From Candidatus Nomurabacteria bacterium (GTDB lineage Bacteria; Patescibacteriota; Minisyncoccia; Phycocordibacterales; UBA9973), in the NCBI GenBank assembly GCA_943359365.1, contig CALRHG010000004.1, positions 1 to 37,919 of the forward strand: a DNA stretch of 37,919 nucleotides, read 5' to 3'. Numbering within the stretch: position 1 is the stretch's first letter; each line of letters starts with the position of its first letter. The translations under genes were made by a program, and so were the position numbers. The notes under the pieces are model-generated. The model was not told where the DNA came from. It was given only the letters and a program-made list of their open reading frames with translations, and did not search any database. Shown piece by piece: positions 27,079-35,948 of this stretch.

Positions 27079-27464
27079 CTAAAATTAATTACAAAACTAT
27101 ACATGCCCATGCTGCAAACGCCTTGCAATGTTTCTCCTCTATTTTTAGTGCCGATGTCAATTTCGGTTTCTCCGGTTTGGGGTAGAATTTTCTGGAATCC
27201 AACATCACGGATAACAAGCGATGCGGAGCAATCATACGCGCCGTTTGTCTTTACAATTAATTTTGTAGGAATCCCAGCTTTTGCCGTACTTGTTTGAGGT
27301 GAGTATCTGCCCGAAGCCAGAATGGTAATATACTGGACACCATCTTTTATCTCGCTATTCTGCACTGCCTCACCTGTATTGTTTGTTTTCGACCCGCCGG
27401 CAAAAATTATGCCGACGGCAACGATAAGACCGAGTGTGATAATAATTGAAACTGTTTTGTTCAT
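27075..27464 (-). CDS. Membrane-anchored cupredoxin-like protein
   Basis: N-terminal TM; cupredoxin-like C-terminal half ILASGRYSPQTSTAKAGIPTKLIVKTNGAYDCSASLVI...GETLQGVCSMGMYSFVINF. Confidence 0.75.
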   Translation of the reverse strand: MNKTVSIIITLGLIVAVGIIFAGGSKTNNTGEAVQNSEIKDGVQYITILASGRYSPQTSTAKAGIPTKLIVKTNGAYDCSASLVIRDVGFQKILPQTGETEIDIGTKNRGETLQGVCSMGMYSFVINFS

Positions 27465-27493
27465 ATAATAGTTATATTTGAATTATATCAAAT

Positions 27494-28501
27494 TTATATA
27501 TTAAATAGCGGGTTAATAATACCTAGTCCTGCCAGTCCTGCCAGAAGCGCAAATAATCCGAGACCTATAACTATGACACCGGCGGATTTGAAGAAAAGCG
27601 GCGCATGTTTGCCGTGCGCGAATGAAGCCGAGCCAAATGAAAGCAAGGCAAGCATCGGCAAAGTACCGAGAGCAAAAGCGAACATAATCAAGAAACCGGA
27701 CATGAATGAGCCGCTCGAAACAGCCGCCACTTGCATGGATTGGGTAAAGCCGCAAGGCAGGAAGAATGTTCCGAAGCCAATAATAAGAGGAGTGAAAGTT
27801 TTATGCTCTATTCTTCTGAAGAAGTTGAAAACTCCCGAGTGTAATGTAAGTTTGTTTTTCGCAAAAACCCCAACCAAATTCAAACCAAGCACCAGCATTA
27901 CAAGGGAAGCGATGAGTCCCAATATCGCTGTAAAAGTAAAGTTGATGCCTATGGCATTGCCGATTAGCCCCAGAACTCCGCCCAATACCGCGAAACTAAC
28001 CAGTCGTCCCGCATGAAAAAGAAGGAAAGTTTTAGTATCACTGACACTATCTTCAGATATTTTTGCTGAGAGTGATAAAACTAATCCTCCAACAATAGCA
28101 AGACAGCTTGAAACCGACGCGATAAGTCCAATGATAAAGCTTGTTATAGGCGTCGTCTTGCCGCCGATGCCGAGATTCAGGATGCCTGATTTTTGCAAAA
28201 CAAAAAAGAGGACCAAAAAAGCAAGGCCAATCGGTATTGCTTTCCAGATAACGTCACTATCAGTTTTTACTTCGGTTCTTCTTTCAACTGAAAGAGTGTA
28301 TCCGTTTGGTTTTATTTTACTGGTAAGAATACTAGCAATTTCTTCAGGATTTTGATTGCTTTCTGTTTCAATTTCTACTATTTCTTTCTTTAGATTTACC
28401 TGAACACTTTTTACAATATCCTGCTCGCCTAAAACATCTTCAATCAAGATTTTGCACGAAGCGCAATGAGTGCCGGAAACATGGAATGTGTATTTTTTCA
28501 T
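27494..28501 (-). CDS. HMA domain fused to a SafE/UreH-type (DsbD-like) membrane domain
   Basis: HVSGTHCASCKILIEDVL then six or more TM segments with FGTFFLPCGFTQSMQVAA. Confidence 0.85.
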   Translation of the reverse strand: MKKYTFHVSGTHCASCKILIEDVLGEQDIVKSVQVNLKKEIVEIETESNQNPEEIASILTSKIKPNGYTLSVERRTEVKTDSDVIWKAIPIGLAFLVLFFVLQKSGILNLGIGGKTTPITSFIIGLIASVSSCLAIVGGLVLSLSAKISEDSVSDTKTFLLFHAGRLVSFAVLGGVLGLIGNAIGINFTFTAILGLIASLVMLVLGLNLVGVFAKNKLTLHSGVFNFFRRIEHKTFTPLIIGFGTFFLPCGFTQSMQVAAVSSGSFMSGFLIMFAFALGTLPMLALLSFGSASFAHGKHAPLFFKSAGVIVIGLGLFALLAGLAGLGIINPLFNI

Positions 28502-28514
28502 AAATTTAATTAAT

Positions 28515-28958
28515 CTAATAATTTTTGACCTTTGTAATTTTTATTTTGGATAGCATATAAAAACTGGTAATTGGCAACAGCATCATTTGCAAGACGGGGG
28601 TCAGCCCTACTTTAATAACAGGGATTATTGGCATGCTGTACATATAATCCCAGCGATCAGTAATAAGCGCCCATTTTTCGATTCCTATGGCGATGAATGC
28701 TCCGATAATTAATAAAAATAAAATGGACTTCCAATTCAAATTCTGGAACCATAAAAAGTTTCTGAAAAATAAAGCGAGCAGAATAAAAATAAAAACAATT
28801 ATTGCCGCATCAGCCAGGGTTGCCCGTAAAAGGACAAGTTCTGTTATCTTTCCGCCCATGTAATTATCATATAGAGGCGCATGAAGATTCTCCCAAATTA
28901 AATTCAAGATAAAGCTAATCAAGAATATGTTTATAAATACTGTAATTTTTTCTTTCAT
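28515..28958 (-). CDS. Integral membrane protein in copper cluster, unknown
   Basis: Four predicted TMs, NLIWENLHAPLYDNY, between copA and the HMA-SafE gene. Confidence 0.7.
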   Translation of the reverse strand: MKEKITVFINIFLISFILNLIWENLHAPLYDNYMGGKITELVLLRATLADAAIIVFIFILLALFFRNFLWFQNLNWKSILFLLIIGAFIAIGIEKWALITDRWDYMYSMPIIPVIKVGLTPVLQMMLLPITSFYMLSKIKITKVKNY

Positions 28959-28964
28959 AAAGTT

Positions 28965-31259
28965 TTATAATTTCTTGCTCTTAATTCGCAATGAATTTCC
29001 GACCACGGACACCGAAGACATCGCCATCGCGAATCCTGCAAATACCGGAGAAAGCAGCCAGCCAAAAATTGGATAAAATGCTCCAGCCGCTAATGGAATA
29101 CCTACTATATTGTATATAAATGCCCAGAAAAGATTTTGCTTGATTCCGCGCATAGTTATTTTTGAAAGTTTAATCGCTTTCACGAGCTTGGAAATATCTC
29201 CGCCTAGAAGCGTAATCCCCGCTGACTCTATCGCGACATCGGTGCCTGTCCCCATCGCAATACCAACATCCGCCTGCGCGAGCGCTGGCGCGTCGTTGAC
29301 TCCATCGCCAGCCATTGCCACAATTTTGCCCTGCAACTGCAACTCTTTTATCTTTTCCAGTTTATCTTGCGGCAACACATGGGCAACTACCTCATCAATG
29401 CCGACAAGTGATGCCATATATTTTGCGGCTCTTTCGTCATCTCCGGTAACCATGACCACTTTAATTCCAAGTTTGTGAAGATCCTGCACTGCTTTTTTTG
29501 ATTCTGCTTTTATTTCATCCGCCACCATTACAAATCCGAGCACTTTTTCTTTCGTCGAAAGAATGACTGGCGTTTTGCCCTGTGCCGTGAACTTCTCAAT
29601 TTTTGAAGCATCAAAATTAAGGCCTAAATCTCTAACAAGTTTTACATTTCCTGCATAATACTCTGCATCTTTTACTGAACCTTTAAGACCTTTACCCTGT
29701 ATGCCTTCAAAGTTTGAAACGGACTCTATTTTTATCTTTTTTTCATTCGCATAATTTACAATAGCATGAGCAATAGGGTGCTCTGATTTCTTTTCTAGAG
29801 ATGCGAGTACGGAGATCAACTCCTCATCTTTTAAGTTTGAGAAATTTTGAATATCAACAAGGGTTGGCTTGCCGATAGTGATAGTCCCTGTTTTATCGAC
29901 AATCACTGTATCAACTTTATGCAGTTTTTCAAGAGTAGCCGCATCTTTGATTAAAATTCCCTCGCGGGCTCCTTTGCCTACGCCGACGATGATTGCCGTC
30001 GGGGTAGCAAGGCCTAAGGCGCAAGGGCAAGCGATAACCAGAATACCCACAAAAGAAACTAAGCCAAATGATAGAGCTTGTGAAAATCCGAGCGAATTAG
30101 AACCCAACAAAAGCCATATTACTAGAGTTGCAAATGCAATTACCAGAACAACCGGCACAAAAACACTGGATATTTTATCCGCTAGGGCTTGGATAGGCGC
30201 CTTACTACCTTGCGCCTCTTCTACCATTTTTATAATATGCGCAAGTAAAGTTTCTGATCCAACTTTTGTAGCTTTGAATGTGAATGATCCGCTTGTGTTA
30301 ATTGTACCTGCAACAATATTGTCTCCAACTTTTTTTTGCGCTGGCATTGGTTCACCTGTAACCATTGATTCGTCAACAAAAGAATTTCCCTCGGTAATAA
30401 TTCCATCAACAGGAATCTTCGTTCCCGGCTTTACGATAATTAAATCTCCGTGTTTTACTTCATTAACTGGAATTTCTATCTCCTTGCCATCGCGCACAAC
30501 TAACGCAGTTTTTGCCTGAAGATTTAAAAGTTTCTCGATAGCATCGCCGGTCTTTAATTTTGATCGTGCTTCAAGATATTTACCAAGTGCGATAAAAGTA
30601 ATAACAATAATCGTAACATCGTAGTATGTCGCATCAACATTTATGAAAGGCTTGAGAACATCTTCAAATGCAGTTACAGCAAAGCTGTAAAGAAATGCGG
30701 CTACTGTACCAATACCAATTAAAGTATCCATATTCGCCTTTCCGTAGCGAAGAAATCTGTAAAAGCCAAGAAGGTACGGTTTACCAACAACAAAGAGAAT
30801 GTATGTCGCCATCAAGGGCAAAAGGTGGTGGAAAAATTCTTCCAGTGTAGAACTCATTTCAGAGACAACATTGTATTGTGCTAAAATTTCCCAAGCCATC
30901 ACAAAAACGCTAATGATGGCCAAGGGGATTGCTGACATGATTTTAATTTTCATGTCCTTAATTTCAGCAAGTTTTTCTTGTTTAGATTGATTAAGCCCGA
31001 GATGTGCGCCATGTTCGGAAGCTGACATCCCCATTTCGCTTGCAGTTTGCGGAACGACAAGGGAATAGCCAAGTGGCTCTAACTTTTTATTAAAAGAATC
31101 CGTATTTGTTTTATTTTCATCAAAAGATATTTTTGCATTTTCTGTGCCGTTATTTACAGAAATATTTTCCACACCATCTATTTTTTTGATGGCCCTCTCG
31201 ATAATACTGGCGCAAGAAGCGCAGTGCATTCCTTTTATTTTGTATATTTGTGTATTCAT
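28965..31259 (-). CDS. copA: Copper-translocating P1B-type ATPase
   Basis: MHCASC metal-binding domain, [40 protein letters not shown]. Confidence 0.96.
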   Translation of the reverse strand: MNTQIYKIKGMHCASCASIIERAIKKIDGVENISVNNGTENAKISFDENKTNTDSFNKKLEPLGYSLVVPQTASEMGMSASEHGAHLGLNQSKQEKLAEIKDMKIKIMSAIPLAIISVFVMAWEILAQYNVVSEMSSTLEEFFHHLLPLMATYILFVVGKPYLLGFYRFLRYGKANMDTLIGIGTVAAFLYSFAVTAFEDVLKPFINVDATYYDVTIIVITFIALGKYLEARSKLKTGDAIEKLLNLQAKTALVVRDGKEIEIPVNEVKHGDLIIVKPGTKIPVDGIITEGNSFVDESMVTGEPMPAQKKVGDNIVAGTINTSGSFTFKATKVGSETLLAHIIKMVEEAQGSKAPIQALADKISSVFVPVVLVIAFATLVIWLLLGSNSLGFSQALSFGLVSFVGILVIACPCALGLATPTAIIVGVGKGAREGILIKDAATLEKLHKVDTVIVDKTGTITIGKPTLVDIQNFSNLKDEELISVLASLEKKSEHPIAHAIVNYANEKKIKIESVSNFEGIQGKGLKGSVKDAEYYAGNVKLVRDLGLNFDASKIEKFTAQGKTPVILSTKEKVLGFVMVADEIKAESKKAVQDLHKLGIKVVMVTGDDERAAKYMASLVGIDEVVAHVLPQDKLEKIKELQLQGKIVAMAGDGVNDAPALAQADVGIAMGTGTDVAIESAGITLLGGDISKLVKAIKLSKITMRGIKQNLFWAFIYNIVGIPLAAGAFYPIFGWLLSPVFAGFAMAMSSVSVVGNSLRIKSKKL

Positions 31260-31273
31260 AAGTTTACAAAATT

Positions 31274-31537
31274 CTACTTGCGCTTTAGCTGATAAACTTT
31301 CAAAATTTCTTTAGTGGCTTTGTCTGTTTGACCGCTCTTGATCTGATTCACCACACAGTGTCCAAGATGACTTTCCAGAAGCACATCTTCTACATTAGAA
31401 AGTCCTTGTTTTATGGCGGAAGTTTGAGTGATGATGTCAATGCAATAGGCATTTTTTTCAACCATGTTTTGGAGACCGCGAACTTGACCCTCGAGAATTT
31501 TTAATCGCCTTATTACTTTTGTTTTATTTGCTTGCAT
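31274..31537 (-). CDS. csoR: CsoR/FrmR-family copper-sensing repressor
   Basis: [53 protein letters not shown] with C-H-C ligand pattern. Confidence 0.93.
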   Translation of the reverse strand: MQANKTKVIRRLKILEGQVRGLQNMVEKNAYCIDIITQTSAIKQGLSNVEDVLLESHLGHCVVNQIKSGQTDKATKEILKVYQLKRK

Positions 31538-31543
31538 GCTCCA

Positions 31544-31572
31544 AGTATATACCCCCTAGGGGGTATTGTCAA
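31544..31572 (-). promoter_or_regulatory. csoR promoter with embedded CsoR-type operator
   Basis: Minus strand TTGACA-17 nt-TATACT; spacer and -10 edge form the perfect 18-bp palindrome ATACCCCCTAGGGGGTAT (31549-31566). Confidence 0.9.
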
Positions 31573-31608
31573 CGCAAAGCAAAGAGATTGTGGATAACTC
31601 AGTCTTTC

Positions 31609-31905
31609 TTACAAAGAGAGTTTATGTAAGATACGGCATGGTTCAACTATACGAGGATCAATAATGTTGTAATACCCATTGAGTCCATTGCGCCGCACGG
31701 TGACAAGTCTTGCATGTCGGAGAAGAGCTAAATGCTGAGAAACATTTGCCTTGCTGATGCCTAGCTCTTTTACCAAAGCTTCCACTGGCATTTCCTGCTC
31801 ACGCAACAAATTCAAAATCTCCAGACGCTTCGGGTTGGCTAAAATTTTATATGTTACGGCATTACGCTCATAAGCCGATCTTGGGAGTGGCCGTTTAATC
31901 TTCAT
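31609..31905 (-). CDS. ArsR-family winged-helix transcriptional regulator
   Basis: YKILANPKRLEILNLLREQEMPVEALVKELGISKANVSQHLALLRHARLVTVRRNGLNGYYNI. Confidence 0.92.
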   Translation of the reverse strand: MKIKRPLPRSAYERNAVTYKILANPKRLEILNLLREQEMPVEALVKELGISKANVSQHLALLRHARLVTVRRNGLNGYYNIIDPRIVEPCRILHKLSL

Positions 31906-31922
31906 ATTTTTATTTTAATAGA

Positions 31923-31942
31923 AGTTGCAGAAAATTGCAACT
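31923..31942. promoter_or_regulatory. Putative operator AGTTGC-N8-GCAACT upstream of the arsR-like gene
   Basis: 20-bp palindrome AGTTGCAGAAAATTGCAACT, same arms and spacing as 35348-35367. Confidence 0.75.
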
Positions 31943-31944
31943 AG

Positions 31945-32466
31945 TTAGAAGTCTAACCCTTTCTTTGCTTTCTCGCCCTTTTGAAAAGGGTGTTTCATGG
32001 CTCGCATTTCTGTAACTAAACCGGCGCGCTCGGTTATTTCCCGCGGTGCATCTCGGCCCGTTGTAATAATATGTTCCACTTTGTTTTTGGCATAATCCAA
32101 AAAAGATATAGCCTGCGAAAGCGGTATTAAATTTAAGCTGATAGCATTGTGCAGTTCATCTAAAATGAGAAGGTGATATTTGCCGGAAGCAATTTCCTTT
32201 CTAGCTAAAACAAGACCTTTCTCCGCAGCTTTTCGGTGTTCTTCTATGGGTAAAGTGTCTCCCAAAATTCCCACAAATCCCTTGCCGGTTTTTATAATCT
32301 TAAAATCGGGCGAAAGGCGCGCTACAGACTTATGTTCGCCGGATTCCCACGGGCCTTTAATAAATTGCACCATAATAGCTTGTTTGCCCGCGCCTAAAAG
32401 CCTGAGCGCGTTTCCTAGAGCCGCCGTTGTTTTACCTTTTCCGTTGCCTGTAAATACTAAGAGCAT
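31945..32466 (-). CDS. cobO: Cob(I)alamin/corrinoid adenosyltransferase, CobA/BtuR/CobO type
   Basis: MLLVFTGNGKGKTTAALGNALRLLGAGKQAIMVQFIKG, LLILDELHNAISL, HIITTGRDAP; start set at 32466, adjacent to the RNR stop codon. Confidence 0.92.
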   Translation of the reverse strand: MLLVFTGNGKGKTTAALGNALRLLGAGKQAIMVQFIKGPWESGEHKSVARLSPDFKIIKTGKGFVGILGDTLPIEEHRKAAEKGLVLARKEIASGKYHLLILDELHNAISLNLIPLSQAISFLDYAKNKVEHIITTGRDAPREITERAGLVTEMRAMKHPFQKGEKAKKGLDF

Positions 32467-32467
32467 A

Positions 32468-34750
32468 TTATATTTCGCAGAGTCCGCCCACACAGGCAAG
32501 CTCTCGTTTAACTTCAGTCTCGTCGTCTTTTTCGTAGGTGACAATTTTAGAGAAGTCCAAGTCGCCCAAACGTTTTTTCATTTCGTCATATTTTTCTTTC
32601 GTAATTACCTGATAAGGAGAAAGTTGATATATATGATTTGATCGTGGAAGAAACGAAAGCCCGCCTACTAAATCCCAATTTTCATAAACCCAATTTGCGA
32701 CAGAAAGCCATTCCTCATCTCCGACAGAAACTGTAACTGACGGATTATGTTCCGTAAAATGTTGCTTTACGACTTTCCAATGTTCTAATTGAGCAATTGC
32801 ATCTATATCATTTTTACAAATAGCACCATCTGGAGCTTTCACTGGAAATTCAAGTACAAATGTTGTTGCAGTTAGAAGTGTTTGTCCGACTTCAGGAAAG
32901 TAGGGAACTCCTTGATCCTTGAGCATTTTAAAAAGCCCATCAGTAGCTGAAATACGAATACGGCGTATGTAATATGGCGCATGCCGAGGATGCATGCCGC
33001 TTGCGCAATCAACGGTTTGCGAAACTGTTCCTGATGGTTTTACACAGGTAATACATGTTGATTGACTGATGCCAAAACGCTTTGCGTATTTTTTGTTGGT
33101 TTCAATCGCCACCATTTTCATTTTTTCAAGAATTTTAGGATCACGGACTAATTCACAATCCCATTGTCCGGTAATTGATACGCCGAGAAGTCTTTCGCTT
33201 TCACAATTTTTCTTCCACTCTTTGGATAAGTATGGAAAGTAGGTGAGAGTTGATTGGTATGTTCCTAATATCGTCGCGATGCGGACTTTTTTAAGCAAAG
33301 TCTCCTCGGTGTCATCCGCGCGAGCGACGATTTCGGAAAGATTGCAAAACTGTTTTGACTGTAGGACGATTTCGCCGCAAGGATTTGTTCCCCATGACGG
33401 GTATATGCCACTCTTAAACTGATCGAGTCTTCTCTTTGGTAAAGTGCCCTGAAGTCCGCCGCGGTTAAATATTCCCCGCTCGCCTGAGCCGCTTTTCATA
33501 AGCGCCATCCATTCGTCGAGGAAATCTGTGGTTGTGGGTTTTGAAAGATATACCGCGGAATTGTTTGCGAGCATACGCTGTCCTTCAGAGATGTAAAATT
33601 GTCCTTTTTTTGAATCCCGAATCATTTCATCATCTAAATCAGAAAGTGAAATCATCGCGCTTCTGCGAACGCCTCCTGCCACGACACATTCACCTATTTT
33701 GCAAATAATGTCGTGCGCGTCTAGATTGGATAAACGTCTGCCTTCCCGACGGAGAATTCGTTCGCGAGCGAAATCAAGAAGCGAATGAAGCGGAGAAGGC
33801 CCCGAGCTTTTTCCTCCCATGGTTTTCAAACGCGAGCCGGCAGGGCGAATGAGAGAATAATCAAACATGATGTCACTTCCCGCAAACCATGTTTTGAGCC
33901 CCAGGGCAAACGCATCGGCCCAGCCTTCTTTGCTGTCTGGAATAATATACGGGGGTAATTTCTTGCCTGTTTGTTTTTGAATTTGCGGAAGCGCCTGGAT
34001 GTTTTCACTTTCTACTGACCAGCCAACGCCGGTTCCGCACATAGATATGTACATAATCTCGGCAAAATCCTGAAATGTTCTTGGTGCGATAAAAGAGCAA
34101 TTATAGGCGCAGACATTGGTCCTCCTCGCGGCCTTGCCTGCAAACTGGAGAAGCCGCATCGATGGCATTGCTTCTTGTTTCAAGATCGCTTCGCGAATTT
34201 CCGCGTATTCTGCTTCAGTAAGTTTGCCATTTTGATTATCACGCATAAAATCAATATAACGATCAATAGTTTCAATCCATGTTTCGCGCCGGCCTTCTTC
34301 GGGGATCCATCTGGCATATGTTCGGTAGTAAACAAATTCAGCAAGCGGATTTCTAAAATATTTTTTCCCTTCCGAAACGAGTTTTTTAACTTTCTCGGGC
34401 ACGAAACCAACTTTTTGCCGCACTAAAGACCTTTCTTTTCGATACAGAATGTAGGATTTTGCTGTTTGGAGGAAGTTCGCGGCGATAAGTTCGTTTTCTA
34501 CTATGTCTTGTATTGTTTCAACATGGGGAACAAATTTTTTGATCTTTTTTTCCTTCCTTAGCGTAATTAGCGCGTCCAAAACTTTATTCATGACCCCTCC
34601 GGCATATATCTCGTCGCCTTCTTTTACTGATTGCATCGCTCGGAAAACGGCGCGAGTAATGCGTTTTTCGTCAAAGGGAACAATCATTCCATCGCGCTTC
34701 TGTATGTATTCTAGTGAAGAATATTTTTTCCTATTTATATTGTTTTTCAT
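32468..34750 (-). CDS. nrdJ: Adenosylcobalamin-dependent (class II) ribonucleoside triphosphate reductase
   Basis: N-terminal ATP-cone-like segment, NPCGEIVLQSKQFCNLSE, CVKPSGTVSQTVDCASGMHPRHAPYYIRRIR, C-terminal CVGGLC. Confidence 0.92.
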   Translation of the reverse strand: MKNNINRKKYSSLEYIQKRDGMIVPFDEKRITRAVFRAMQSVKEGDEIYAGGVMNKVLDALITLRKEKKIKKFVPHVETIQDIVENELIAANFLQTAKSYILYRKERSLVRQKVGFVPEKVKKLVSEGKKYFRNPLAEFVYYRTYARWIPEEGRRETWIETIDRYIDFMRDNQNGKLTEAEYAEIREAILKQEAMPSMRLLQFAGKAARRTNVCAYNCSFIAPRTFQDFAEIMYISMCGTGVGWSVESENIQALPQIQKQTGKKLPPYIIPDSKEGWADAFALGLKTWFAGSDIMFDYSLIRPAGSRLKTMGGKSSGPSPLHSLLDFARERILRREGRRLSNLDAHDIICKIGECVVAGGVRRSAMISLSDLDDEMIRDSKKGQFYISEGQRMLANNSAVYLSKPTTTDFLDEWMALMKSGSGERGIFNRGGLQGTLPKRRLDQFKSGIYPSWGTNPCGEIVLQSKQFCNLSEIVARADDTEETLLKKVRIATILGTYQSTLTYFPYLSKEWKKNCESERLLGVSITGQWDCELVRDPKILEKMKMVAIETNKKYAKRFGISQSTCITCVKPSGTVSQTVDCASGMHPRHAPYYIRRIRISATDGLFKMLKDQGVPYFPEVGQTLLTATTFVLEFPVKAPDGAICKNDIDAIAQLEHWKVVKQHFTEHNPSVTVSVGDEEWLSVANWVYENWDLVGGLSFLPRSNHIYQLSPYQVITKEKYDEMKKRLGDLDFSKIVTYEKDDETEVKRELACVGGLCEI

Positions 34751-35292
34751 ACTCGTTTTGGATTAAAAATATTTATCAATGATTCTGTTTCAAATTTTTT
34801 ATTTTCAATAACGAATCTATAAATGAGAGGAGAAAGCACAATTGCAAAACCGATATTGCCTGCAAGATGAAGCAGGGTGAATGGAATTTGCCCAGTGAGC
34901 GCTTCCATAAATGGTTGGTGAAAAAATAGCGGTCCCACAGAAAGGCCGGTAACGATATCAAAAGCGAGTGTACCCATAATGGCAAACCTTGCATAATTCA
35001 ATGAGTTGTTGCTTCTTTTTTTAAAATAGATCGATGCCCATAATCCCAAAAGTCCATAGGTGCTGGCTGTTATAAAAGTCCACATCCCAACTTTGCCCGT
35101 TAAAACATCAAAGAGAACCATGCTCAAAAATGCGAATAAAAACCCTGCTATCTTTCCATAGGCTTTTGAGAACGGCATCACTGTTGCCAGAATCGGTTCA
35201 ATGTTTGGTGGACGAAACGGAATAAGCCGGATGAGTAGGCAGGCAATGAACCCAATAATGTATTTGAACCAATTCTTTTTGTATGCTTCCAT
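34747..35292 (-). CDS. ECF-type transporter S component-like membrane protein (putative corrinoid uptake)
   Basis: Hydrophobic; IPFRPPNIEPILATVMPFSKAYGKIAGFLFAFLSMVLFDVLTGKVGMWTFITASTYGLLG; ATGA overlap with nrdJ; start set at 35292 (MEAYKKNWFKY). Confidence 0.75.
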   Translation of the reverse strand: MEAYKKNWFKYIIGFIACLLIRLIPFRPPNIEPILATVMPFSKAYGKIAGFLFAFLSMVLFDVLTGKVGMWTFITASTYGLLGLWASIYFKKRSNNSLNYARFAIMGTLAFDIVTGLSVGPLFFHQPFMEALTGQIPFTLLHLAGNIGFAIVLSPLIYRFVIENKKFETESLINIFNPKRV

Positions 35293-35332
35293 GGTAAGAT
35301 TTGTTAAGACCGCTTGGCAACACTCCAAGAGG

Positions 35333-35385
35333 GGTGTATAATAGTATAGTTGCATAGTTTCGCAACTACTAAACCATTATACACC
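35333..35385. promoter_or_regulatory. Nested palindromic control region of the B12/RNR operon
   Basis: Outer 10-bp IR GGTGTATAAT/ATTATACACC (35333-35342/35376-35385); inner TAGTTGC-N8-GCAACTA (35347-35353/35362-35368) next to a TATACT -10 on the minus strand. Confidence 0.75.
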
Positions 35386-35438
35386 AGAGTGGTCGCCTCG
35401 TGTAAAGTGGATAACTTAATTATTAAATTTTATTTAAA

Positions 35439-35900
35439 ATGACAAAAGAAGATTTAAAAAGGGAAGCGCTCAAATTTCTCGATAATCAAGTTACCGCCGC
35501 AGTTTCTACGGTATCTATGGATGGCGAACCCCAAGTGTCGACGGTGTATTATTATGCAGATGCTGATTTAAATTTTTATTTCATTACCGCCAAAGGTTCT
35601 AAAAAGTTAAAAAATATTGAGGCGAATAAAAAAGTTGCTATAGTTGTCGGATTTGGGCCCGCCCCCATTACTATTCAAGCTGGTGGAATTGCAGAAACAA
35701 ACCAAGATTTCAAAGAAGAATTTATTGATAAGATTTTTAAAAAAATAAATTTTCATACCTTAGACCAATTGCCGTTTTTAAACCTTGAAAAGGAAGGGCT
35801 TGTTATTTTCAAAGTTAAACCAACATGGCTGACTTTTTTAAATTTTGACAAAGAAGGTCATCCTGATACATACAGCCAGGATTTTAATAAATTGATATAA
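35439..35900 (+). CDS. Pyridoxamine 5'-phosphate oxidase-like (PPOX split-barrel) protein
   Basis: TAAVSTVSMDGEPQVSTVYYYADADLNFYFITAKGSKKLKNIEANKKVAIVV. Confidence 0.85.
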   Translation: MTKEDLKREALKFLDNQVTAAVSTVSMDGEPQVSTVYYYADADLNFYFITAKGSKKLKNIEANKKVAIVVGFGPAPITIQAGGIAETNQDFKEEFIDKIFKKINFHTLDQLPFLNLEKEGLVIFKVKPTWLTFLNFDKEGHPDTYSQDFNKLI

Positions 35901-35948
35901 TTAATCCCTAGATTATTATGTATAATTCATGTCGAGAATTATTAGTTA

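Noticed and set aside
35293-35355. Cobalamin riboswitch in front of the B12/RNR operon
   Set aside because: The space between the likely -10 and the ATG at 35292 is about 50 nt, too short for a B12 riboswitch, and no B12-box-like sequence was seen.
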